DNA of 64,000 nt from Alphaproteobacteria bacterium (GTDB lineage: Bacteria; Pseudomonadota; Alphaproteobacteria; UBA8366; GCA-2717185). Made by a program: the position numbers and the translations under genes. The notes below the pieces were generated by a model. It was given only the letters and a program-made list of their open reading frames with translations, did no database searches and was not told the origin of the DNA. The first letter of the stretch is position 1, and every line of letters begins with the position of its first letter. The DNA lies in the NCBI GenBank assembly GCA_012103325.1, contig WLWY01000003.1, positions 248,001 through 312,000 of the forward strand, read 5' to 3'. Positions 45,170-54,179 of the stretch are shown here, in pieces.

Positions 45170-45811
45170 ATGACTGGTGTCGGACGCTTCATTACGTTCG
45201 AGGGCGGCGAAGGCGCAGGCAAATCGACGAATGTCCGTATGCTCTGTAAAGCAATTAAGGCGCTGGGGTATAGCGTTGTCACAACACGTGAACCGGGCGG
45301 GTCGCCGGGCGCGGAGGAGATACGCCGGTTGCTGGTCGAGGGGGCGACCGACCGTTGGGATCCGGTTTCCGAGGCGCTGCTGCATTTTGCCGCCCGTCGT
45401 GATCACGTCGAGCAGGTGATCCGGCCGGCGTTGCAACGCGGGGACTGGGTCATTTCGGACCGGTTCACTGACTCGACCATGGCGTATCAAGGATACGGTC
45501 ATGGGATGGCTCGGGAATCGATTGAAGCGCTGCAATCGGTTACGATTGGCAGCCTGAAACCCGATCTAACGCTTATCTTGGATCTTCCGGTCGAATTGGG
45601 CCTAAAACGGGCAGGGGGGCGGGACAACCAAGAGACACGCTACGAGCGGATGGCGGACGGGTTCCATCAACGGCTGCGAGACGGTTTTCTCGATATCGCC
45701 GCGCGGGAGCCGGACCGTTGTGTCGTCATTGACGCCAAGCGTGCCTTGAGTGCGGTGAAATCCGCAATTCGCAAGACGGTCGCGCAACGCCTTTCGGTTC
45801 CGCTGACATGA
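45170..45811 (+). CDS. tmk: Thymidylate kinase
   Basis: This 213-residue kinase makes dTDP from dTMP. The P-loop FEGGEGAGKST is near residue 10, the DRFTDSTMAYQGYG block follows, and the C-terminal lid is rich in basic residues. The ATG at 45170 lies two bases after the dacC-like stop; the frame extends back into that gene, but the N-terminus MTGVGRFITFEGGEG fits the family. Its end overlaps holB by four bases. Confidence 0.97.
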   Translation: MTGVGRFITFEGGEGAGKSTNVRMLCKAIKALGYSVVTTREPGGSPGAEEIRRLLVEGATDRWDPVSEALLHFAARRDHVEQVIRPALQRGDWVISDRFTDSTMAYQGYGHGMARESIEALQSVTIGSLKPDLTLILDLPVELGLKRAGGRDNQETRYERMADGFHQRLRDGFLDIAAREPDRCVVIDAKRALSAVKSAIRKTVAQRLSVPLT

Positions 45812-46893
45812 CCGAAACCGCTACTCTTGCGCCGCGCGAAAACCCAAATCTGAAGGGACATGATGCCGCGGAGATAGCATTGCTCGATGCTGCGGAATCC
45901 GGCCGTTTGGCGCATGCCTGGATTGTTTCCGGGCCCCGCGGCGTCGGAAAGGCGACGCTGACCTATCGGTTCGCGCGATACCTGCTGGCCGGAGGCGATG
46001 CCGCCGGTGGTGGCTTGTTCGGCGACGCGCCCCAAACATTGGCGATCGATGCGGACAATCCTGTTTTTCGCCGCATTGCGTCTGGCGGACATAGCGATCT
46101 CTATACGATAGAGCGGACCGTCAATCCGACGACGAAGAATTTGCGCGCTGAAATCGCAGTCGACGATGTGCGCGGCGCGACGGATTTCCTGCGTCTTACG
46201 CCGGGCGAGGGGGCGTGGCGCGTTGTCATCGTCGATGCCGCGGACGAGATGAACCGTGCCGCGGCGAACGCGATCCTCAAGATGTTGGAGGAGCCGCCGC
46301 CGGCGACCGTTTTCCTTTTGGTTAGCCACGCGCCGGGCCGCTTGCTGCCGACGATCCGGTCACGCTGCCGCATGCTGACGCTTCATCCGCTGGCCCGCGA
46401 TGTCGTGGAGGAACTGCTTTCGGTGTATCGTCCCGAATTGACGGAGGATGAGCGGCGTGCGCTTGCCGGGCTATCGGACGGATCGATCGGCGAAGCGACC
46501 GCTCTCGCGGATGCCGGTGGGCTCGCGCTGTATCAGGAAATGGTGCAGTTGCTGGGTTCCGTCAGAGCGCTTGATGTCGCAACCGTGCATGCGTTGGGCG
46601 ACCGGCTCGCGCGCGCGGGCAATACGGCGGCGTTCGAGACATTCGCCCGAATGCTGGCGGATTGGCTGTCGCGGCTCGTACGCGACACGGCAAGCGGCGC
46701 GGCGGTGAAGGAAATCATACCTGGTGAAGCCCAGGCGGCGGCCGAATTTGGAGGCCAGGCGCGACTTGCGCAAACCATGGCCGTGTGGGAAAAGGTCAGC
46801 CGCTTGCTGGCGCAGGCACAAAGTGCAAACCTCGACCGCAAGCAGGTCGTCGTCAGCGCTTTCCTGTCGCTGCAGGCCGCAGTACAACCCTGA
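45808..46893 (+). CDS. holB: DNA polymerase III delta' subunit
   Basis: This 361-residue clamp-loader subunit has a P-loop IVSGPRGVGKATL near residue 47. It also shows VVIVDAADEMNRAAANAILK and the sensor/SRC-type TIRSRCRMLTLHPL. Downstream are the helical collar region and a C-terminal domain. It loads beta clamps with tau and delta. It starts inside the end of tmk (ATGA overlap). Confidence 0.95.
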   Translation: MTETATLAPRENPNLKGHDAAEIALLDAAESGRLAHAWIVSGPRGVGKATLTYRFARYLLAGGDAAGGGLFGDAPQTLAIDADNPVFRRIASGGHSDLYTIERTVNPTTKNLRAEIAVDDVRGATDFLRLTPGEGAWRVVIVDAADEMNRAAANAILKMLEEPPPATVFLLVSHAPGRLLPTIRSRCRMLTLHPLARDVVEELLSVYRPELTEDERRALAGLSDGSIGEATALADAGGLALYQEMVQLLGSVRALDVATVHALGDRLARAGNTAAFETFARMLADWLSRLVRDTASGAAVKEIIPGEAQAAAEFGGQARLAQTMAVWEKVSRLLAQAQSANLDRKQVVVSAFLSLQAAVQP

Positions 46894-46930
46894 CAACCGC
46901 TCTAATCCAACAGGACGGGCCGAGGACGAT

Positions 46931-48478
46931 ATGGCGGACCGCAAGTCCTACTACATCACGACCCCGATCTACTACGTCAATGACTCGCCGCATATCGGGC
47001 ATGCCTACACGACCTTGGCGTGCGATGTGCTGGCCCGTTTCATGCGGTTGGACGGTTATGATGTCCATTTTCTGACCGGAACGGATGAGCACGGGCAAAA
47101 GGTTGAGAAAGCGGCTGCCGACGCGGGCGTTTCGCCGAAGGATTTTACGGATAAGGTCTCGGAGACGTTTCGCACCCTGCCGAACGCGCTGAACTTTTCC
47201 AATGACGACTTCATCCGCACGACGGAACCGCGGCATATCCGCTCGTCGCAGGCGATCTGGCAAGCCTTGGAGGCTGCCGGCGATATCTACCTCGGCTCTT
47301 ACGCCGGCTGGTACGCCGTGCGCGACGAGGCGTTCTACACCGAGTCCGAACTGACGAAGCAGCCGGACGGCAGCAGAATCGCACCCTCGGGTGCCGTGGT
47401 CGAATGGGTCGAAGAACCGAGCTATTTCTTTAAGCTCTCTGCCTGGCAGGACCGGCTCTTGGCGTTCTACGAAGAAAATCCCGACTTTATTGGGCCGGAT
47501 TCTCGCCGCAACGAGGTGATCAGCTTCGTCAAAGGCGGGCTGAAGGACCTGTCCGTGTCGCGGACGACTTTCAAATGGGGCGTGCCGGTGCCGGGCAATG
47601 ATGCCCACATCATGTATGTTTGGCTCGATGCTCTGACCAATTACATCACGGCAGTTGGCTATCCGGACATCGACTCCGACATGTTTCAGCGCTACTGGCC
47701 CGCCGATCTGCATATGGTTGGCAAGGATATCGTGCGCTTCCACGCGGTTTATTGGCCCGCCTTCCTGATGGCAGCCGGGGTTGCGCCGCCGCAACGTGTC
47801 TATGCGCATGGCTGGTGGACCAATGAGGGCGAGAAGATCTCGAAATCGCTCGGCAATGTGATCGATCCGCTGGCTTTGGTCGAAACCTACGGTCTGGATC
47901 CGGTGCGCTATTTCCTGATGCGCGAAGTCCCGTTCGGCAATGACGGCGATTTCTCCCACGCCGCGATGATGCATCGTATGAATGGCGATTTGGCGAACGA
48001 TCTCGGCAATCTGTGCCAGCGTGTGCTGTCCATGGTTGGGAAGAACTGCGACGCGCAAACACCGACGCCGGGCGCGTTCACGGGCGACGATAATGCGTTG
48101 CTGGATAAGGCAAAAGGCCTGATCGGCCCGTTGCGGACGGCGCTAGCTGAGCAGGCATTTCATACCGCGCTCACCGCGATCTGGGATGTCATCGGCGACG
48201 CGAACCGCTATGTCGACGCACAGGCGCCCTGGGCCTTGCGCAAGACCGATCCGGCCCGCATGGCGACGGTACTGTACACCCTGGCGGAGACGATCCGCAT
48301 GGTCGGGCTCTACGTGCAGCCCTTCATGCCGGACGCCTGCGCCAAGATCCTCGATCAGCTGGCGGTTCCGGCGGGCGCCCGGCACTTCGCAAGCCTGGAG
48401 ACGGCACTGACGCCGGGGCAGGCGCTGCCGAAACCGGCGCCCGTGTTTCCGCGTTTCGTGGCGGAAGACGAAGGGTAG
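46931..48478 (+). CDS. metG: Methionyl-tRNA synthetase
   Basis: This 515-residue class I synthetase has a HIGH motif as PHIGHAYT near residue 21 and KMSKS-type EKISKSLGNVIDP near residue 302. LTGTDEHGQKVE is typical, and there is no long zinc knuckle insert, so it belongs to the shorter MetG type. The ATG at 46931 follows GAGGACG; an upstream in-frame start in holB is possible but would give a long extension. It lies 37 bases after holB and precedes the tatD-like gene by eight bases. Confidence 0.97.
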   Translation: MADRKSYYITTPIYYVNDSPHIGHAYTTLACDVLARFMRLDGYDVHFLTGTDEHGQKVEKAAADAGVSPKDFTDKVSETFRTLPNALNFSNDDFIRTTEPRHIRSSQAIWQALEAAGDIYLGSYAGWYAVRDEAFYTESELTKQPDGSRIAPSGAVVEWVEEPSYFFKLSAWQDRLLAFYEENPDFIGPDSRRNEVISFVKGGLKDLSVSRTTFKWGVPVPGNDAHIMYVWLDALTNYITAVGYPDIDSDMFQRYWPADLHMVGKDIVRFHAVYWPAFLMAAGVAPPQRVYAHGWWTNEGEKISKSLGNVIDPLALVETYGLDPVRYFLMREVPFGNDGDFSHAAMMHRMNGDLANDLGNLCQRVLSMVGKNCDAQTPTPGAFTGDDNALLDKAKGLIGPLRTALAEQAFHTALTAIWDVIGDANRYVDAQAPWALRKTDPARMATVLYTLAETIRMVGLYVQPFMPDACAKILDQLAVPAGARHFASLETALTPGQALPKPAPVFPRFVAEDEG

Positions 48479-48486
48479 GGGCAGGG

Positions 48487-49269
48487 ATGTACGTCGATAG
48501 TCACTGTCACCTCGACTATCACGAGCGGGATGGCGATCTCGATGAGGTTGTCGCCCGCGCGCGCCGCGCCGGGGTCGGGACGCTGGTCACGATCTGCACC
48601 AAGATGAGCAATTTCGAGACGGTGTGCGGCATTGCCGAGCGGTTCGACGATGTCTGGTGTTCGCTGGGCGTGCATCCGCATGAGGCGGGCGAAGAGCCCA
48701 TTCCGACCGTCGATGAACTCGTCGCGCTGGCGGCGCATCCGAAGGTCGTCGGCATCGGCGAGACCGGACTCGATTACTTCTATGAGCGCAGTCCGCGCGA
48801 CGCGCAGCAGGCATGCCTGCGCGTGCATATCGACGCGGCGCGGGAAACCGGCCTGCCGCTGATCGTCCACGCGCGCGACGCCGACGACGATATGATCGAG
48901 ATCCTGGAGGAGGGGTATCGCAACGGCCCTTATCCTGGCCTTATTCACTGTTTTACCTCCGGTCCAGAACTGGCTGAAAAAGCGATCGGAATCGGGTTTT
49001 CCATCTCGTTTTCCGGCATTGTGACCTTCAAGAATGCCGAGGATCTGCGAACCGTCGCGAAATCGGTGCCGGAAGACCGGATTCTGATCGAAACCGACGC
49101 GCCGTATCTGGCACCCGTGCCGAACCGGGGCAAGCGCAACGAGCCGGCCTATGTCGTCCATGTGGCGGAAATGCTGGCCGATGTCCGGGGCATGGAAACC
49201 AACACACTGGCGGATGTGACGACCGGCAATTTTCACCGGTTGTTCAACCGTGTAACCCCGGCGGGTTAA
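48487..49269 (+). CDS. TatD-family metal-dependent DNase
   Basis: This 260-residue TIM-barrel hydrolase begins VDSHCHLDYHERDGD with the HxH metal site. The other metal residues are in GIGETGLDYF (Glu), LIVHARDADDDM (His), LIHCFTSG (His) and LIETDAPYLAPVP (Asp). TatD-type enzymes act as exonucleases or peptidoglycan/quality-control hydrolases; the physiological substrate is uncertain. It follows metG as in many proteobacteria. Confidence 0.95.
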   Translation: MYVDSHCHLDYHERDGDLDEVVARARRAGVGTLVTICTKMSNFETVCGIAERFDDVWCSLGVHPHEAGEEPIPTVDELVALAAHPKVVGIGETGLDYFYERSPRDAQQACLRVHIDAARETGLPLIVHARDADDDMIEILEEGYRNGPYPGLIHCFTSGPELAEKAIGIGFSISFSGIVTFKNAEDLRTVAKSVPEDRILIETDAPYLAPVPNRGKRNEPAYVVHVAEMLADVRGMETNTLADVTTGNFHRLFNRVTPAG

Positions 49270-49276
49270 TCCAACG

Positions 49277-50056
49277 ATGCGGGTCACGATCTTGGGTTCG
49301 GGACCATCCAGCGGTGTGCCGATGGTCGGCGATAAATGGGGCGATTGCGACCCGAACGAGCCGCGCAACCGCCGCCGCCGCGCTTCCATCCTGATCGACA
49401 TCGATGACGTATCGCTGCTGGTGGACTCGTCGCCGGATTGCCGTGCGCAGCTGCTCGATGCGGGTGTGAGCCGGCTCGATGCGATCCTCTATATCCACGC
49501 GCATGCCGACCACAGCCACGGCATCGACGACCTGCGCTGGATCAACATGGCCATGCATGCGCCGCTGCCAGCCTATGGCGACGCCCGGACGCTGGAGATC
49601 TTAAATGAGCGCTTCGGGTATGCATTCACGCCGCTGCACCCACCAAAGGATGGCGAACCCGTGCGCTACTACAAGCCGGTTTTGCTCCCGCATGAGATTA
49701 CCGGCGCGTTCGATGTCGCCGGCGTCCATATCGAGCCGTTCGAACAGGATCACGGCTATTCCACGACGTTGGGTTTCCGCATCGGCAATTTCGCCTATTC
49801 GACCGACGTGGTCCGCCTCGACGATGCGGCGTTTGAAGCGCTGGAAGGGGTGGACACCTGGGTCGTCGACGTTTTCCACCGCAAACCGCATCCAACGCAC
49901 ACGCATCTCGATCAGACCCTAAGCTGGATTGAGCGCGTGAAACCACGCCGCGCCGTGCTGTGCCATATGGGCATCAGCCTGGACTACCAGTCTCTGTGCG
50001 AGGAGCTGCCGGACGGCGTAGAGCCTGGCTATGACGGGATGGTCATTGAGGTTTAA
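49277..50056 (+). CDS. PhnP-like MBL-fold metallo-hydrolase
   Basis: This 259-residue metallo-beta-lactamase-fold protein has the starting GSGPSSGVPMVGDKWGDCD and HAHADHSHGIDDL with the dinuclear metal site, and a further His in FEQDHGYSTTLGF. Family members include PhnP, a cyclic phosphodiesterase, but linkage to tatD rather than to phosphonate genes means only a general phosphodiesterase role can be inferred. It starts seven bases after the tatD-like gene. Confidence 0.92.
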   Translation: MRVTILGSGPSSGVPMVGDKWGDCDPNEPRNRRRRASILIDIDDVSLLVDSSPDCRAQLLDAGVSRLDAILYIHAHADHSHGIDDLRWINMAMHAPLPAYGDARTLEILNERFGYAFTPLHPPKDGEPVRYYKPVLLPHEITGAFDVAGVHIEPFEQDHGYSTTLGFRIGNFAYSTDVVRLDDAAFEALEGVDTWVVDVFHRKPHPTHTHLDQTLSWIERVKPRRAVLCHMGISLDYQSLCEELPDGVEPGYDGMVIEV

Positions 50057-50074
50057 CGGGCGGATATAGTGGGA

Positions 50075-50123
50075 CTAGGATTGCTCCTAGCCATAATGTA
50101 TATTTTCCATAATATACATTATG
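50075..50123. repeat. Two adjacent inverted repeats between convergent genes
   Basis: CTAGGA at 50075-50080 pairs with TCCTAG at 50085-50090 (4-base loop). Directly next to it, CATAATGTATATT at 50092-50104 is the exact reverse complement of 50111-50123 (6-base loop). The 13-base AT-rich dyad is perfect. It lies between the PhnP-like gene and the end of the Ada-like gene, and may serve as a bidirectional terminator, though it lacks a T-run. Confidence 0.65.
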
Positions 50124-50217
50124 CGACTTTTATATCATGAGGCGGGGGAACAGCAGGGTCCGCGTGTGCCACCCTTCTTTTCGCTTTATCTCTGTGCCGC
50201 CATTCATTGAAGCGGTG

Positions 50218-51111
50218 TTACGCCGCCTGCTCCGCCTGGGCCGCTTCCCAGCCGATCATGGCGAGCTTACGCGCGTTGCCCCAGCGGTAGCCGCCGAGCG
50301 CGCCGGTCTTGCGGATTACACGGTGACACGGCACGAGATAGGAAATCATATTCGTCGCATTGGCGCGGCCGACGGCGCGCGCGGCGTTGCTTTTATAGCC
50401 GAGGCGCCGCGCGATATCGTCATAGGTTGCTAGGCTGCCTGGTGGGATCGTCAGCAGCGCTTGCCAGACGCGTGTCTGAAATTCCGTGCCGCGCAGCAGC
50501 ACGCGCAGCGGTGCGTCCGACGACGATGCGTTCTTCCGGGCCGGTGCGAACATACGATCGATTAAGACGCCCGTTTCCGTCGGCGCTTCGACGATCCGGG
50601 CATTTTCCCAACCGCTGGAAAGATATCGCAGCGTATCCTCACGCGTTTCGTCGGCGTCGACGAAGGCGAGGCCGCAGATGCCGCGGTCTGTGACCATCAG
50701 CAGGCATTCGCCGAACGGGCTGGGGTGGAAGCCGTAGCGAATTGTCATCCCCTGCCCGCGCGCCTTGTATTCGCCCGGCGTCACGGCCTCGCTGGTGACG
50801 AACAGATCGTGCAGCCGTCCCGGACCGGACAGGCCCGCATCGTATGTCGCGTCCAGCACGCTGGCCGATGACTCGAGGCTGCGCTTGGCGCGCTCGAGCG
50901 TAAGGTGCTTCAGGAACTTCTTTGGACTGATCCCGACCCAGCGGGTGAAGAGGCGCTGAAAATGGAACTCGCTAAGTCCGGTATGTTCGGCAATTTCCGT
51001 CAGCGACGGCTGATCGAGAAAATGCGCATCGACATAGGCCAGCGCGCTCGCAATGCGCTGATAGTCGCGGGTGCTGCTGACGTCGTCGCTCAAAATCCGT
51101 TCCGCATTCAT
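50218..51111 (-). CDS. Ada-like protein: AraC-type HTH plus O6-methylguanine-DNA methyltransferase
   Basis: This 297-residue protein joins an N-terminal AraC-type DNA-binding region (about residues 15-115, LTEIAEHTGLSEFHFQRLF) and a C-terminal alkyltransferase domain. The active-site Cys is in LVPCHRVIRK near residue 262, with the family's RAVGRANATN before it. It lacks the N-terminal zinc domain of E. coli Ada that accepts methyl phosphotriesters. The protein repairs O6-alkylguanine and may regulate genes. It is the last gene of the leftward group, separated by 89 bases from GNAT, which leaves room for its own promoter. Confidence 0.92.
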   Translation of the reverse strand: MNAERILSDDVSSTRDYQRIASALAYVDAHFLDQPSLTEIAEHTGLSEFHFQRLFTRWVGISPKKFLKHLTLERAKRSLESSASVLDATYDAGLSGPGRLHDLFVTSEAVTPGEYKARGQGMTIRYGFHPSPFGECLLMVTDRGICGLAFVDADETREDTLRYLSSGWENARIVEAPTETGVLIDRMFAPARKNASSSDAPLRVLLRGTEFQTRVWQALLTIPPGSLATYDDIARRLGYKSNAARAVGRANATNMISYLVPCHRVIRKTGALGGYRWGNARKLAMIGWEAAQAEQAA

Positions 51112-51200
51112 CGCCGTAAACCTTGTTCTACATGGAGTGTACGGTGATAAATCTATGGCGGAAAGCCGCCGTTCTCCACCCGGTTCTTGCGGTGAATTTA

Positions 51201-51695
51201 TTATTTTAAATCAAGGGAGTAGAGCGTCGCGCCAACAACGGGGTTTTCGTAATAAGGCGGTGTCTCGATAAATCCCATATCGCGATACAGTTGCTCTGCG
51301 GCAGCCATGGAATCGGCGATCGTGTCCAGCCGCAGCGCCGCATAGCCTGTGTCGCGCGCAAAGGTCACCGCTTCTGCCGCCAATCGCTTGCCCAGCGCCA
51401 GGCCGCGGAATGCTGGCCGTACATACAGGCGCTTCATCTCCGCATCTGTTGTGCCGATAGGGCGGATGCCGACGCAGCCGACAATGCCGGCCTTGCTGCC
51501 CGTCGCGAGCAACAGGCGTCCTGCGGGAGGGTTGTACTTGCCGGGAAGCAGGGCGAGCTCGTCGTCGAACCCCTGAAAGCAAAGGCTGAAATCGAGAGAC
51601 TCTGCATATTCCAAGAACAGTGTCCGGATCGTATCGATGTCTTGCAGCGTGATGGCCTCCGATATCGTGATGCCATCGCCCTCACTTGCCGCCAT
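51201..51695 (-). CDS. GNAT-family N-acetyltransferase
   Basis: This 164-residue protein has a GNAT fold: MKRLYVRPAFRGLALGKRLA is the acetyl-CoA-binding motif A (R-x-x-G-x-G/A) and AAEQLYRDMGFIETPPYY is the C-terminal signature. The substrate is unknown. It lies three bases after the dehydratase-like gene, so it is co-transcribed with it. Confidence 0.88.
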   Translation of the reverse strand: MAASEGDGITISEAITLQDIDTIRTLFLEYAESLDFSLCFQGFDDELALLPGKYNPPAGRLLLATGSKAGIVGCVGIRPIGTTDAEMKRLYVRPAFRGLALGKRLAAEAVTFARDTGYAALRLDTIADSMAAAEQLYRDMGFIETPPYYENPVVGATLYSLDLK

Positions 51696-51698
51696 CGG

Positions 51699-52655
51699 TT
51701 AGCCTCCAGCCAGGATCGCGCCGTAAAGGTCCGTATCGATATTGCCGCCGGACAAGATCAATCCGACCTTCCGGCCCTGCATTGTGTTCTTTTCCTTGAT
51801 AAGGGCTGCGAGCGGCGTTGCGCCCGCCCCTTCCGCAAGATTATGGGTGTCCGTGTAATAGGCGCGCATCGCGTCCTTAATCTCGTTTTCCGAGACGGTG
51901 ACGATACGGGCCGCGCCCTTGTTGATGATCGCGACCGCCTCCGCATCCGGGATCCGGCACGCGACTCCATCGGCAAAGGTATCGGCGCTATTCGTCGGCA
52001 CCGGTTTTCCGGCTTCATAGGACAAGGCGTAGGCGGGCGCGTTTTCGGATACGACGCCGACCACCCTCGTTTTCAAGTTCAAGGCATCTCGTGCCGCAAT
52101 AACGCCGCAGATACCGGAACCCAGGCCGATCGGCACGTAGACCGTGTCGAGTTCGCTAACCGATCCGAAGAGCTCCATCGCGTAGCTTGCAACTCCCTGG
52201 ATCAGGAGCGGATGAAAGGACGGCACAAAAGAAAGCCCCTCCTCCGCCGCCTGGGCATCGGCGAACTCGCGGGCTTCGTCGAAATCGTGGCCATGCTCGA
52301 TCAAGCGCACGCCCAATGCCTTCATCGCTGCGTTCTTTTCCGTGCTGTTTCCCTTCGGCACGACAATCGTCGCGGGTACGCCTGCCGCGCGTGCGGCGAA
52401 ACCGATCGATTGCCCATGATTGCCGCGCGTTGCCGAAATAATGCCGGCACCGTTGCTGTGCTGCGCGAAGTCGTTCATGAAGACGATGCCGCCCCGTACT
52501 TTGAAGGCGCCGATCGGCGTGTGGTTTTCATGCTTCACCCACACGTCGCAGCCGCATCGCTGTGCCAGCAAGGGCCAATTATATTGCAGGGTCGGGGTCA
52601 TAACGGCATGGACTTGCGCCGCGGCGGCTTCCAGTTCGTCCCGTTTCGGCAGCAT
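51699..52655 (-). CDS. Threonine/serine dehydratase-like PLP enzyme
   Basis: This 318-residue fold-type II PLP enzyme has the cofactor Lys in KHENHTPIGAFKVRGG (near residue 52), the substrate loop ATRGNHGQSIG, and a Gly-rich phosphate-binding loop PIGLGSGICG. Members deaminate Thr or Ser, or beta-hydroxy amino acids including hydroxyectoine-derived ones. No regulatory ACT domain is present, so it is of the catabolic, single-domain type. It sits between the gamma-glutamylcyclotransferase-like and GNAT genes. Confidence 0.88.
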   Translation of the reverse strand: MLPKRDELEAAAAQVHAVMTPTLQYNWPLLAQRCGCDVWVKHENHTPIGAFKVRGGIVFMNDFAQHSNGAGIISATRGNHGQSIGFAARAAGVPATIVVPKGNSTEKNAAMKALGVRLIEHGHDFDEAREFADAQAAEEGLSFVPSFHPLLIQGVASYAMELFGSVSELDTVYVPIGLGSGICGVIAARDALNLKTRVVGVVSENAPAYALSYEAGKPVPTNSADTFADGVACRIPDAEAVAIINKGAARIVTVSENEIKDAMRAYYTDTHNLAEGAGATPLAALIKEKNTMQGRKVGLILSGGNIDTDLYGAILAGG

Positions 52656-52669
52656 GAGGTTGCGGCTCC

Positions 52670-53092
52670 TTAATTCGCGAGTTCGCTTAGAAAATTCACA
52701 TAGTTGGCCGGGAGTCCAAGACGGCCGGCAAGCGCATGAAGCGCCGCCGCGTAATCCTTGTTCGTGCTCCCTGCACCCGGATCGATCAGATTATAGCAAA
52801 GGGCAGCGGCAGCCTCATCATCGGCCAGGCGTGCCAGAACGGGCTCGGGCTTGTAATCAGCGACCGATGCTTCGGCATAGAGCGTCTCGGCCTGCAGGAT
52901 CGGCAAGCCCATGACGATGCCCCAGACCTCGCCACCCTGTGCCGGAACGAGCGTGGCGCGGTTTCCAATATGCAGTTTGAATCCCGTTACCGATGCGATA
53001 CGCGGGTCGCTCGGAGTCAGGCCTTGCGCTTTGAGTGCCGCCTGATCCATGAACAAACCGTAGAAAAAGACGTCGATCGGACGTGTCGTCAT
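52670..53092 (-). CDS. Gamma-glutamylcyclotransferase-fold protein
   Basis: This 140-residue protein begins DVFFYGLFMDQAALKAQGLT, which recalls the YGSxM-type start of the gamma-glutamylcyclotransferase fold, though it reads YGLFM. GFKLHIGNRATLVPAQG and GEVWGIVMGLP follow. The usual catalytic Glu would lie near AETLYAEASV. Its role is uncertain. The ATG overlaps the PhzF stop (ATGA), so the two are coupled. Confidence 0.78.
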   Translation of the reverse strand: MTTRPIDVFFYGLFMDQAALKAQGLTPSDPRIASVTGFKLHIGNRATLVPAQGGEVWGIVMGLPILQAETLYAEASVADYKPEPVLARLADDEAAAALCYNLIDPGAGSTNKDYAAALHALAGRLGLPANYVNFLSELAN

Positions 53093-53871
53093 AAGGTGAT
53101 GTAGCCTTCCATGAAGGGGACAGCGGTGCCGCCGAGGCGGACGCGATCGCCCAGATGCTCGCAATGAATTTCACCGCCGCGTTCCGATATCTGCCGCGCG
53201 AACAGTTGCGTCTTGCCGAGCCGTTCCGCCCAATAGGGCGCAAGCGTGCAATGTGCCGAACCGGTCACCGGGTCTTCCGGAATGCCGGCCTGAGGTGCGA
53301 AAAACCGCGAAACGAAGTCGCAATCTTCGCCGGGCGCTGTCGCGATAAGACCGAACGTATCGAGTGCCGCAACCTTCGTCATGTCTGGATCGAGCGCATG
53401 GACCGTGGCCTCGTCTTGAAAGACAGCCATCATGTCGCGCGCGGCCAGAACATGATCGGGCACGGCACCGAGCGCCTCGGCAATTTCCGGGAGATTGTCT
53501 GCTTTCGTGGCGGGAACCGCCGGAAAATCCATGATCAGCCACTTTCCATCCCGTACGACGGACAGAACGTCTCCGCCGTAGCTGGTAAACCGCACTTCGG
53601 CGACATCGGGCGTGATGTCGTTCAGGATGACCCATGCTGCCGCGAGGGTTGGATGGCCGGCAAGACCGATTTCGAGGCGCGGCGTAAACCAACGAATGCC
53701 ATAGCCGCCGCGCTCCGGGACGCAGAAGACCGTTTCCGACAAATTGTTTTCCGTCGCAATGGCCTGCATCGTTTCTACTGGAAGCCAGGACTCCAAGAGG
53801 CAGACAGCCGCGGGGTTGCCGCCGAAGAGATGATCCGTGAAAGCGTCGATTTGGTACTGATGTATGCGCAT
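53089..53871 (-). CDS. PhzF-family isomerase
   Basis: This 260-residue protein of the PhzF/diaminopimelate-epimerase fold has the start QIDAFTDHLFGGNPAAVCLL. It has the catalytic Glu in ENNLSETVFC, and IRWFTPRLEIGLAGHPTLAA and DPVTGSAHCTLAPYW in the second half. Not every member makes phenazines; here no phz operon is present, so it is a general isomerase. The ATG at 53871 gives MRIHQYQIDAFT; an upstream in-frame Met at 53898 is possible. A DUF1127 gene lies directly upstream. Confidence 0.92.
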   Translation of the reverse strand: MRIHQYQIDAFTDHLFGGNPAAVCLLESWLPVETMQAIATENNLSETVFCVPERGGYGIRWFTPRLEIGLAGHPTLAAAWVILNDITPDVAEVRFTSYGGDVLSVVRDGKWLIMDFPAVPATKADNLPEIAEALGAVPDHVLAARDMMAVFQDEATVHALDPDMTKVAALDTFGLIATAPGEDCDFVSRFFAPQAGIPEDPVTGSAHCTLAPYWAERLGKTQLFARQISERGGEIHCEHLGDRVRLGGTAVPFMEGYITL

Positions 53872-53885
53872 TGCGGCCTCGAACC

Positions 53886-54086
53886 TTAAGACCGCCAAAA
53901 GGGTTTGGAGGACTCATTGTCCGCCTCTTCCCAGCTTATACCAATGTCGCGCAACATACGGTCGTCGAGTTTCGATAAATCGAAACGCTGGCGGTTCCGA
54001 CGGCGCCAGCAGGCGAATATTTCGTAAAACCGACGCCAGAGACCGATTTCACGCTGTCTGGGCGATTGTGATGATATTGTATGCAT
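53886..54086 (-). CDS. DUF1127 small protein
   Basis: This 66-residue basic protein carries the DUF1127 core LSKLDDRMLRDIGISWEEAD, which is recognised in short regulators such as YjiS-like proteins. In some alphaproteobacteria, DUF1127 proteins act on RNA or phosphate metabolism. It starts the leftward group with phzF 15 bases downstream and is divergent from the MocR gene (93-base gap). Confidence 0.85.
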   Translation of the reverse strand: MHTISSQSPRQREIGLWRRFYEIFACWRRRNRQRFDLSKLDDRMLRDIGISWEEADNESSKPFWRS

Positions 54087-54127
54087 TCAATGTCTCGCAC
54101 TTCGTCATTTGCGAATTGATTCTCATT

Positions 54128-54145
54128 AATTGTCGTCGTACAATT
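54128..54145. promoter_or_regulatory. Candidate operator in the DUF1127/MocR divergent region
   Basis: AATTGT at 54128-54133 and ACAATT at 54140-54145 form an inverted repeat with a 6-base spacer, 34 bases before the MocR start. A second dyad, ATTGTATGCATTCAAT at 54076-54091 (14 of 16 positions symmetric), covers the start codon of the DUF1127 gene. MocR regulators often bind the region of a divergent gene, which is the basis for this guess. Confidence 0.35.
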
Positions 54146-54179
54146 TGGCCTAAAATGAGTCAAAGGAAACATTGATACC

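Noticed and set aside
53089..53871. Phenazine biosynthesis locus
   Set aside because: Only a PhzF-fold isomerase is present; no other phz gene is in the window.
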